Part shown: one piece after another, positions 53,635 through 61,989 of the stretch
How the letters are laid out: every line of letters begins with the position of its first letter
How positions within the stretch are numbered: position 1 is the stretch's first letter
Origin: Rhodanobacter soli
Lineage (GTDB): Bacteria > Pseudomonadota > Gammaproteobacteria > Xanthomonadales > Rhodanobacteraceae
Length of the DNA: 64,000 bases
Assembly (NCBI RefSeq): GCF_040548735.1
Contig: NZ_JBEPSD010000001.1
Span: forward strand, 1,736,001 to 1,800,000
Reading direction: 5' to 3'
Notes under the pieces: model-generated
Told to the model about the DNA's origin: nothing
Database searches by the model: none
Seen by the model: only the letters and a program-made list of their open reading frames with translations
Position numbers and translations under genes: made by a program

Positions 53635-54338
53635 TGCGCGTGCTGATCGTCGACGACGAGCCGCTGGCGCGCGCGCGCATGGCCGCGCTGCTTGGCGAAT
53701 GTGCCGACGTGGAGGTCATCGGCAACGTCGGCGATGGTGAAGCCGCACTCGCCGCGCTCGGCGAACTGCAGCCGGACGCCTTGCTGCTCGACATCAACAT
53801 GCCCGGCATCGACGGCGTGGCGCTGGCGCAGCGCCTGGCCGGCCGCGCGCGGCCGCAGGTGATCTTCTGCACCGCCTACGAAGCGCATGCACTGGTGGCG
53901 TTCGAGCTCGGCGCGGCCGATTACCTGTTGAAACCGGTACGGCTCGAACGCCTGCGCGATGCGCTGCAACGCGCGCGACGCCGCCTCGCCGATGCCCCGC
54001 GCGAACCGGTCGCGTACCTGCACGGCCGCCTGCGCGGCGAACAGGTGCGCATCGCACTGGACGAAGTGATCTGCCTGCTCGCCGACGAGAAGTACGTGGT
54101 GGTGCAACACCGCCGCGGCGAACTGCTGATCGAGGAATCCCTGCGCCAGCTGGAAGAGACCTACCCCGACCAACTGATCCGCCTGCACCGCAACTGCCTC
54201 GTCCCCCCGCCGCGCCTGCTCGGCCTCAAGACCCTCGCCGACGGCCGCGTACTGGCCCGCCTCGACGGCAGCGAACTCAGCCCCGAGATCAGCCGGCGCA
54301 ATCTGCCAGCGGTAAGAAAGTTGCTGCGGCTCGGCTGA
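53634..54338 (+). CDS. LytTR-family response regulator, AlgR type
   Basis: 234 residues. Receiver domain 1-115 with acidic pocket D7-D8 and phospho-acceptor D53 (LLLDINMPGID), and K in YLLKPV. LytTR DNA-binding domain at about 130-232 (DEVICLLADEKYVVVQHRRGELLIEESLRQLEE-type text; RLHRNCLVPP). Start is coupled to the kinase stop by one base. The next genes downstream are ABC permeases, which may be its targets (inference). Confidence 0.93.
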   Translation: MRVLIVDDEPLARARMAALLGECADVEVIGNVGDGEAALAALGELQPDALLLDINMPGIDGVALAQRLAGRARPQVIFCTAYEAHALVAFELGAADYLLKPVRLERLRDALQRARRRLADAPREPVAYLHGRLRGEQVRIALDEVICLLADEKYVVVQHRRGELLIEESLRQLEETYPDQLIRLHRNCLVPPPRLLGLKTLADGRVLARLDGSELSPEISRRNLPAVRKLLRLG

Positions 54339-54516
54339 ACGCACGCAGCCGCCAAACTCGGCAACCCCATAACGACGACTTTTATCACCGCGGATGGCAG
54401 GTGATGAAACTTGGCGCCTCGATCCGTTCGACAGGCAACGCGGCAACGCCGTGGTGGATATACCCTGCACCATCGGTCAACGTATTGAGCCGGTATGAGG
54501 TCAGGTATTGTTTGGA

Positions 54517-54540
54517 TCGACAGATCTGAACATTTGTCGA
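54517..54540 (+). promoter_or_regulatory. inverted repeat upstream of the split ABC permease
   Basis: TCGACA (54517-54522) and TGTCGA (54535-54540) with a 12-base spacer, 29 bases before the permease ATG. A possible operator; the rest of 54339-54568 (230 bases) shows no gene and no trace of an ATPase. Confidence 0.4.
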
Positions 54541-54568
54541 CTATTCGGGTGACGCCATAGGGGGCCTC

Positions 54569-55471
54569 ATGTGGGGGTATTACGTTGCGTTGGCGCTGCG
54601 AAGCAGTGGACGAAGCAAGGCTTTGACGGCGCTGGTGATCGTGCTGCTGGCGTTCGGGGTGGCGGCCTGCATGGTGTCCTATGCCGTGTTCCGTGCGACC
54701 ACGAGTGATCCGCTCCCCGCCAAGTCCGCGCGGCTTTACGTGCCGCAGGTCGACAACTTTGGCCCGTCCCACATCTGGCAGAACGAACCACCTCCTACGC
54801 TGAGTTACGTCGATGCGATGGCGCTGTGGCAGAGCCACAAGGCCAGCCGGCAAACGTTGCTCTATCCCGCAACATGGCAGGTGGAATCAGATGATGGATC
54901 GACGCCTACCATGTCGATGAGTGGCGATGCGGTGACCGCCGATTTCTTCGCCATGTTCGATGTGCCTTTTCGCTTTGGTGGCGGATGGACCGCGAATGAC
55001 GATGTGCAGCGCGCCACCGTGGTGGTCATCAGTCGACGCTTGAACGACAAGCTGTTTGGCGGCCAAAACAGTGTCGGGCAGGCAATTCGTCTGGATGGCC
55101 ATATCTTCAGGATCGCCGGCGTGCTGGAGGACTGGAACCCCAAGCCACGCTTCTTTGATCTCGGCACTTCTGACAACACCGGATTCGATGACGCGGGGGA
55201 TATCTATATCCCGTTCACCCGCGGGATCGCCATGCAGAAGGACAGCACAACCTATAGCGGCTGCCCTACGGAGTCGGGGGTCTACGATACCTCCCGCTGG
55301 GATGCCCGCCTGACCAGTGAATGCGCTTGGATCGACGCCTGGGTGGAGCTTGCAACGTCTGCCGACGCGGATCGCTACCGCGAATACCTGCGCCACTATG
55401 CCGGGGAGCAGCAACGCCTCGGGCGATTCTCGTGGGCGCCCAACATACGCCTGCGCAACCTGACGGACTGA
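54569..55471 (+). pseudogene. MacB-type ABC permease, N-terminal part cut by in-frame TGA
   Basis: 300 residues. One N-terminal membrane helix (about 20-43, ALVIVLLAFGVAACMVSYAVF) and most of the MacB-type periplasmic domain (about 45-295). It ends at TGA 55469-55471 in ...LRNLTD. The next codon is ATG and the same frame goes on as the missing C-terminal half, so the ancestral gene of about 442 codons was broken by one stop. A Trp (TGG) is the likely former codon. Alone this part lacks three of the four membrane helices of a MacB-type permease. It could still work only if the stop is read through or if it is a sequencing error. Confidence 0.8.
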
Positions 55472-55897
55472 ATGACGTACCTGGAGGTCACACCCAGGAC
55501 ATCGAGCTTGTCCATGCTGGTCTCTGCCAGCTTTCTGCTGATTGTGCTGGTCAACGTGATCGGGCTCATGCTCGCCCGCTTCATGCGGCGGGCACCGGAG
55601 ATCGGCATTCGCCGCGCACTTGGCGCATCGCGAGCCGCCATCTACCGGCAGTTCCTGATCGAAGGGGCCACCATGGGCTTCGTCGGCGGCCTGGTCGGTG
55701 TGGCGCTGACGCTGCTTGGCCTGTGGGGCGTGGGGAGACTTTTCGAGCCAAAGATTGCGCGCCTCGTACACGCTGATGCCTCACTGATCGCACTGACCGT
55801 GCTGTTGGCGGTGGCTGCCACAGTGGTTTCCGCCCTGTACCCCACATGGCGAGCAGCGCAGACCCAGCCCGCCTGGCAAATCAAGATCAACCATTGA
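55472..55897 (+). pseudogene. MacB-type ABC permease, C-terminal part (FtsX domain)
   Basis: 141 residues in the same frame as the preceding part. It has three membrane helices and the FtsX-type motif APEIGIRRALGASRAAIYRQFLIEG, the coupling region that meets the ATPase. The ATG right after the TGA could start translation but no ribosome site is clear. The fragment is intact to its natural end (AWQIKINH). Confidence 0.8.
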
Positions 55898-55907
55898 GGT
55901 TCCCGTC

Positions 55908-57161
55908 ATGGCATTGACCAGGGCATTGATGCAGCTGCGCCCCATCATGGCTGCACTGGGCCGGCACAAGGTGGCCACCGCGCTCATCGTGCTGCAGGTG
56001 GCGCTGACGCTGGCGGTGACATCCAACGCACTCTTTATCGTGGCGACGCGCATCGTCCATCTGTCTCGCCCCACCGGGACGGACGAAGCCCATATTTTCG
56101 TTATCCGCAACGGCTGGACGATCGGTCAGAATGCCACCCAGATCGACGCGAACATCCGTACTGACCTCGATACCCTGCGGCGCGTGCCGGGCGTGCGAGA
56201 TGCATTTTCCAGTTACGGGTATCCACTGGCAGGCGATGGCAGCTACATATCCGTAAGGCCGAAGCTCAAGCCGGACCAGAAGGCGCGCGGGCCTTTCGCC
56301 ATGATCTATGCGGCCGACGAACACACGATCAATACGCTGGGCATATCGCTGGTGGAAGGACGCAATTTTCGACCGGATGAAATCACCACCTTCGGCCCCA
56401 ACGACAAGATCTCCCCGCCTGGCATCATCATCACGCGCAGCTTGGCCGACAAGCTGTTTCCCGATGAATCAGCCCTGGGCAAGACGGTTTACTTCCCGGG
56501 CGGGCCTACCCGCATCGTGGGTATTCTCGCCAGCCTGCAGGGGCCCATCAGCATAACCCGATCCTCCGATGGCGATAGCGTGCTGGTCCCCGCGCATTAC
56601 GTCGACCCCGACGGCGTGTGGTATCTGCTGCGTGCCGACGCTACCGACATGAAGCCGGTGATTGCCGCCGCACTGAAGGCGCTGCAGGCGCGTGGTGGCG
56701 TACGCATCCTCGACCCTAAGGACGGCGTCGTCACCATGGCCCAGGCACGTGAACGTGCCTATGCCACCGACCATAGCCTGGCCATGCTGATGGGCATCAT
56801 CAGCGGGTTGCTGCTGTTGGCTACCGCAGGCGGCATTGTCGGGCTGAGCAGTTTCTGGGTCAGCCAGAGACGCAAGCAGATCGGTATCCGCCGTTCGCTC
56901 GGCGCAACAACCGGCGACATTCTGCGCTACTTCCATGCCGAGAATTTCCTGATCGTCGGCGGTGGCATCGTGCTTGGGGTCTTGCTTGCGGTCTTGACGA
57001 ATCTCGGCTTGATGAAAGTCTTCTATCCACTGCCGCACATGCCGCTCTACGTGCCACTACTGGGTGCGCTGCTGTTGTGGCTGCTCGGTCAGCTGGCCGT
57101 ATGGGGGCCGGCACGCTATGCCGCCAAGGTGCCGCCCGTGGTCGCGATTCGCACAGAGTGA
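55908..57161 (+). CDS. MacB/FtsX-type ABC transporter permease
   Basis: 417 residues, full length. First membrane helix about 20-45, a periplasmic domain about 45-275, then three helices with the motif RRKQIGIRRSLGATTGDILRYFHAENFLI (about 323-351). It is a paralogue of the split gene just upstream, 10 bases away. Such permease pairs normally come with an ATPase and a fusion protein; neither is nearby, so it is an orphan here. Start MALTRA follows GAGG. Confidence 0.88.
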   Translation: MALTRALMQLRPIMAALGRHKVATALIVLQVALTLAVTSNALFIVATRIVHLSRPTGTDEAHIFVIRNGWTIGQNATQIDANIRTDLDTLRRVPGVRDAFSSYGYPLAGDGSYISVRPKLKPDQKARGPFAMIYAADEHTINTLGISLVEGRNFRPDEITTFGPNDKISPPGIIITRSLADKLFPDESALGKTVYFPGGPTRIVGILASLQGPISITRSSDGDSVLVPAHYVDPDGVWYLLRADATDMKPVIAAALKALQARGGVRILDPKDGVVTMAQARERAYATDHSLAMLMGIISGLLLLATAGGIVGLSSFWVSQRRKQIGIRRSLGATTGDILRYFHAENFLIVGGGIVLGVLLAVLTNLGLMKVFYPLPHMPLYVPLLGALLLWLLGQLAVWGPARYAAKVPPVVAIRTE

Positions 57162-57276
57162 CTTGGAACGATGGGTTGGGTCGACCATCGCACCTGTTCG
57201 ACCCATCCGGGTCCACCTGATCTGAACACATGACCTGTTTCAATTGGCATCCATGCTTGCCAACACAGGAGCCACC

Positions 57277-57489
57277 ATGAGCCACCCCTTCAAGGTCGGC
57301 GATCACGTGCGCTGGAATTCGGAAGCCGGCCACGTGACCGGCAAGATCATCAAGGTGCATACGCGCGACACGGACTACAAAGGCCACACGCGCCACTGCA
57401 GCGAGGCCGATCCGCAGTACGAGATCAAGAGCGACAAGACCGACCATGTCGCCATGCACAAGGGCGCCGCGCTGCACAAGATCGACTGA
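57277..57489 (+). CDS. DUF2945 (HVA1 family) small protein
   Basis: 70 residues, soluble. FKVGDHVRWNSEAGHVTGKIIKVHT at the start is the Tudor-like DUF2945 core, followed by a Lys/His-rich end. Start MSHPFKV at 57277 follows AGGAG; an earlier ATG is out of context. Gap to the DUF488 gene is one base, so they are co-transcribed. Function unknown; related proteins bind nucleic acid or respond to stress. Confidence 0.85.
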   Translation: MSHPFKVGDHVRWNSEAGHVTGKIIKVHTRDTDYKGHTRHCSEADPQYEIKSDKTDHVAMHKGAALHKID

Positions 57490-57490
57490 G

Positions 57491-58036
57491 ATGCCCGACG
57501 CTCCCGCCACGATCTGGACCATCGGCCACTCGACCCGCGCGCTGGAGGAGTTCCTCGACCTGCTCGCCGAGTACCGCATCGAGGCGATCGCCGACGTGCG
57601 GCGCTTCCCCGGCTCGCGTCGTTACCCGCATTTCGCCAGCGACGCGCTGGCCGTCACGCTGCCCGCGCACGGCATCGCCTACCAATGGATCCCCAAGCTC
57701 GGCGGCCGCCGCAAGGTGCAACCGGGTTCGCCGAACACCGCATGGCGCAACGCCTCGTTCCAGGGCTACGCCGATTACACCGCCACCGTGGAATTCGCCG
57801 AAGGCCTCGCCGAGTTGCTGGAGCTGGCCGCCAGCAAGCGCACCGCGCTGATGTGCGCCGAAGCGGTGTGGTGGCGCTGCCACCGCTCGATCATTGCCGA
57901 CGTGTTGAAACTGCGCGGGATCGAGGTGATCCACATCGTCGATGCCACGCACACGACGGTGCATCCGTATACGTCGCCGGCGCGGATCGTGGATGGGAGG
58001 TTGAGTTACGCGCCGCCGCAGGGGGAGTTGTTGTAG
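57491..58036 (+). CDS. DUF488 domain protein
   Basis: 181 residues, soluble. The family signature is plain: IWTIGHSTRALEEFLDLL at the start, IADVRRFPGSRRYPHF near 35, and CAEAVWWRCHRSIIADVL near 120, with paired Cys in LMCAEAVWWRCHR. Members are cytoplasmic proteins of unclear function, thought to be nucleotide or redox linked. Second gene of the DUF2945-DUF488 pair. Confidence 0.9.
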   Translation: MPDAPATIWTIGHSTRALEEFLDLLAEYRIEAIADVRRFPGSRRYPHFASDALAVTLPAHGIAYQWIPKLGGRRKVQPGSPNTAWRNASFQGYADYTATVEFAEGLAELLELAASKRTALMCAEAVWWRCHRSIIADVLKLRGIEVIHIVDATHTTVHPYTSPARIVDGRLSYAPPQGELL

Positions 58037-58233
58037 CCCCTCGGATCGTACCTCGGCGTCGCACGTCGACCCAAAACCGGCCAGTCGACAGCGTTCAGCC
58101 CATGGCCGAACCCCGTGCGAAGCGTCGAGACGCTATTAACTTTTGTGATGGATACCGGCAGTTGCGGCCGACCGGCCAGAATTGAACTGACGCGCAACAA
58201 GGCAGTGGTCTATCTGCGAGTGGGTCTACGACT

Positions 58234-58266
58234 CTGAAACGTGTTGAAATATTTTACACTTTTCAG
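58234..58266 (+). promoter_or_regulatory. palindrome upstream of the sigma-54 promoter (candidate enhancer site)
   Basis: CTGAAACGTGT (58234-58244) and ACACTTTTCAG (58256-58266): 11-base arms matching at 10 of 11 positions, 11-base spacer. It lies about 80-115 bases upstream of the predicted transcription start, where enhancer-binding proteins of sigma-54 bind. The PEP-CTERM regulator PrsR would be the obvious candidate (inference). Confidence 0.6.
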
Positions 58267-58321
58267 CTATCTGGAAGATGGGTGAAATAGCAACCAGTTG
58301 AATAATCGGCGATTAACACAA

Positions 58322-58337
58322 TGGCGCGAAAAATGCT
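58322..58337 (+). promoter_or_regulatory. sigma-54 promoter of the PEP-CTERM gene
   Basis: TGGCGCGAAAAATGCT matches the -24/-12 consensus TGGCACG-N4-TTGCW at 10 of 12 fixed positions with exact spacing of GG and GC. The start of transcription would be near 58348, 34 bases before the ATG. The 345-base gap 58037-58381 has no coding frame. Confidence 0.75.
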
Positions 58338-58381
58338 CCGGAGCTGCTCGTAGGGGACGCCTACTCTCAGGAGAAAATCCA

Positions 58382-59020
58382 ATGAGCAATTTCTTGACCG
58401 TGTCTTTGAAGCGGTTTGTGTCGCCAAGCCTTGCGTTGCTGACGGCCATCGCGTTGACACCCTGCGCAGCGAATGCAACGCCGTATGTCGTCAAGCTTGT
58501 ACAGCAAGGAACGAATGTAGTCGCCACAGGCAGCGGGGCCATTGAGCTGGCCGGCCTGACATTTGAGTACGGAACTTTCACGGGAGGAGCCACCCTGTGG
58601 CCATCCTCCGGGTTTGCGATGACTGGGTCGCAATCGAATGTAGCTCTTGACACCTACACCGGTTTCGTGGGACCCACGAGTTTCGGGAGCGGCACCATTG
58701 TGGGTGGCGACGTCAATACCGGTGACACGGTCGGAATCATCGGCTCTTCCTCATATTACGGTATTACGAACCTTTGGGTGCCTTCCGGCTACGTTTCCGA
58801 GGACGCCCTGTTGGGCACCTCAACCTATTACAACGCAAACTTCGCCAGTCTCGGCGTGACGCCCGGCACGTATACATGGACGTGGGGAACGGGGGCCGAC
58901 CAGAGCTTTACACTTGTAGCTGCAGTTCCCGAACCGGCTGCGCTCGGCATGTTCGGCTTGGGCGTGCTGTTGATCGGCGGCTTCATCAAGCTGCGCCGGC
59001 GCGAGCAACGGCAATCCTGA
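58382..59020 (+). CDS. PEP-CTERM exosortase-sorted protein
   Basis: 212 residues. Signal peptide about 1-33; Ser/Thr/Gly-rich beta domain (about 34-178) with many Thr and Tyr; then the C-terminal sorting signal: V182-P-E-P, a membrane helix (AALGMFGLGVLLIGGFIKL) and a basic tail RRREQ. Exosortase (XrtA) cuts near PEP and anchors or releases the protein (known for the system). Start MSNFLTV follows AGGAGA. No exosortase or EPS gene lies in the window. The gene is monocistronic with a sigma-54 promoter and a strong terminator. Confidence 0.9.
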   Translation: MSNFLTVSLKRFVSPSLALLTAIALTPCAANATPYVVKLVQQGTNVVATGSGAIELAGLTFEYGTFTGGATLWPSSGFAMTGSQSNVALDTYTGFVGPTSFGSGTIVGGDVNTGDTVGIIGSSSYYGITNLWVPSGYVSEDALLGTSTYYNANFASLGVTPGTYTWTWGTGADQSFTLVAAVPEPAALGMFGLGVLLIGGFIKLRRREQRQS

Positions 59021-59048
59021 GGACGCAGCACCCGTAGCCGTTCCAGAA

Positions 59049-59076
59049 CAACCCCCGGCAAACGGGGGTTGTTTTT
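59049..59076 (+). terminator. rho-independent terminator of the PEP-CTERM gene
   Basis: CAACCCCCG (59049-59057), 5-base loop, CGGGGGTTG (59063-59071), then five T residues; 28 bases after the stop. Confidence 0.95.
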
Positions 59077-59529
59077 ACCGGATCCGGATTCTTGCAACAA
59101 ACCCATCCCGCGGTCGCAATCGTCCGTGCGCGACCGGCTCTCTTGGCCGATAGCAGACCCTCGTAGCAGCGCAAGACAACATTCTCGATTGAGTGTTGGG
59201 CACCTTGGCTCTCTAACTCTCGCAGCCGCGCAACGGTTGCATACCGAATGCGGGCCAGGATGGCCCGCGGCTCTACCCGGGACCCCTGTGCGGCGGTGAA
59301 TCGTGGTCGACAGGCCGCGTAGCGCGGCATCGGCATGGATGCCGGAGTTGAGGCAACACAGGAGCGGTTGCCCGATGCCAGGCAAGCACCAAGCGGGGTG
59401 TCGTTTTTTCTTGGTTACATCTCTTTTGGACGCGCACAAGAGAAAGCTCTTCGCTCTGAAGCCGCAACAGAAGCATCGCCCGCAAGCGGGTTCCTACAAG
59501 AGCATCGAGGCATCCGCGCGCAGCTCCGA
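59077..59529. other. 453-base gap with a REP-like palindrome, no gene
   Basis: No convincing gene. CCCGC-AA-GCGGG (59479-59490), followed by TTCCTACAAG, is a short REP-like palindrome of the kind scattered in related genomes. The stretch around 59400-59460 (TTTTTTCTTGGTTACATCTC) gives minus-strand frames such as SKRDVTKKK that look like a degraded or spurious coding repeat. The end of gndA faces it. Confidence 0.45.
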
Positions 59530-60435
<906 letters not shown>

Positions 60436-60469
60436 CGTGTTCACTCCGTAACGGGAAAGGTTGTCGTGT

Positions 60470-61804
60470 TCATGCGTGCCGCTTGCCGGCATCCAGCCAG
60501 CCGCCGTCGAAGCCGGCGCGGCGCAGGCCGTCGACGATCCAGCGGCAGCCGCGCATCAGCTCCCACAGCATGCCGCTGCGATGGTTCTCCACCATCAGCA
60601 CGATCGGGCCGAGGTTGAGGCCGAAGCAGTACGGCGACACCCAGCCGCCCAGCGGCTGGCCGGGCTTGTCGACCCAGGTCTGGTTGAAGCTGGCCTTGAA
60701 ACCGTAGGGATGCGCGTCGTGCAGCTGCAGCGTGTGGATGAAGTGGTGCACCGTCGGCAGCACGATTTCCGGCGCGAACGGCAGCGACGCCACCACCGCC
60801 CACGGCGCCAGCGTGCCGTCGTCGACGCCATACGGCGCGCCGCGGCCGACGTAGTCGTGGAACTGGCGCTCGATGCCGTCGATCTTCAGTGTCGCCGGAC
60901 CGGGACCATCGCTTGCGGTGATGCCCCAGCAATGGTCGCAATAGCCGGTGAAACCGAGCGGGTTGTCCGTCGCATAGCGCTGCTGGACCAGAGTGGCGCG
61001 CCGGCTGTTCTCGAAGTAGTCGATGCCCTTGTCGCGCATGAACGCGTCGCGGATGCCGCGAAAGTCGATCCACACCTGCGACAGCTGGTGGGTGAACAGC
61101 GGGCCGCAGTACAGGTAGTCGATGTCGTAGCAACGCTTCCACTCGTAGGTGGACGACCAGGCCGCATAGGCACTCGGCGGCAGCGCATGGGTGGGCGAGC
61201 CGAGCGCCAGCACGTACAGCAGCAGGCCTTCGTCGTAGCCCTGCCAGCGATGCGGGATGAAACCGCTTTCCGGGTGCCAGCCGTGGCCGATGGTGCCGTC
61301 GGCGGCCTGCGCCCACGGCCAGTCGGCGCGCTGGTAGAGGAAGTTCGCCGTGTCGCGGATTTCCTTCTGCTCGGCGGTGTCGTCGTCGAAGTACGCGGCG
61401 GCGGTCAGCATGCCGGCGAACAGGAAGGCGCTGTCCACCGTGGACAGTTCGCACTGCCATGCGCGCCGGCCGGTCTGCATGTCGAGGAAGTGGTAATAGA
61501 AGCCGCGGTAGCCGCTGGCGTCGGGTTCGGTGCCCTGCGGGCTGTCGCGGAAGAAGCGCAGCGCGGCGAGCGTGCGCTTGATCGCCGTACGGCGGCTCAT
61601 CAGGCCGCGTTCGACCGCCACCGGGTAGCAGCTCAGCGCCAGCCCGGTCGCGGCGATGCTGGCCGGCCAGTCCGGCGCGGTCTTGTCGGAGACCAAGCCG
61701 TTCTGCAGGTTCGTCTCGTACTGGAAGTAGGCGAACGCCTTGTTCTGCAGGTGCTGCAGCTGCGTGCCGGATTCGAGCGGATGACTGGGCGGGTGGGAAC
61801 GCAT
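60470..61804 (-). CDS. glycoamylase-like glycoside hydrolase (GH144-like, PF10091)
   Basis: 444 residues, an (alpha/alpha)6-type glycosidase. The family text is visible: LVSDKTAPDWPASIAATGLALSCYPVAVERG near 34, RGFYYHFLDMQTGRR near 87, SGFIPHRWQGYDEGLLLYVLALGS near 180, and YCDHCWGITASDGPG near 279. Endo-beta-1,2-glucanases of GH144 belong to this family (known), and the divergent NdvB-like neighbour points the same way. No signal peptide is seen from the chosen start MRSHPPSH (61804). It lies 34 bases upstream of gnd on the same strand. The exact substrate is inferred, not shown. Confidence 0.85.
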   Translation of the reverse strand: MRSHPPSHPLESGTQLQHLQNKAFAYFQYETNLQNGLVSDKTAPDWPASIAATGLALSCYPVAVERGLMSRRTAIKRTLAALRFFRDSPQGTEPDASGYRGFYYHFLDMQTGRRAWQCELSTVDSAFLFAGMLTAAAYFDDDTAEQKEIRDTANFLYQRADWPWAQAADGTIGHGWHPESGFIPHRWQGYDEGLLLYVLALGSPTHALPPSAYAAWSSTYEWKRCYDIDYLYCGPLFTHQLSQVWIDFRGIRDAFMRDKGIDYFENSRRATLVQQRYATDNPLGFTGYCDHCWGITASDGPGPATLKIDGIERQFHDYVGRGAPYGVDDGTLAPWAVVASLPFAPEIVLPTVHHFIHTLQLHDAHPYGFKASFNQTWVDKPGQPLGGWVSPYCFGLNLGPIVLMVENHRSGMLWELMRGCRWIVDGLRRAGFDGGWLDAGKRHA

Positions 61805-61989
61805 GGATCTCGTCGTGGCCTGTCGCGGTGAGGGCAGCCCGGGCACGGAATACGTCGCCGCGCCGTCGGCGCCGGATCGCCGCCCGATGGATGCCGCATG
61901 CATCCTACTCCGCGGCATGGTGAAGCGCGGGTTGACGCCGCCTATGCTTCACCCGGCGCACGCTGGGGTTTTCGTCGACAGGAGTCGCC

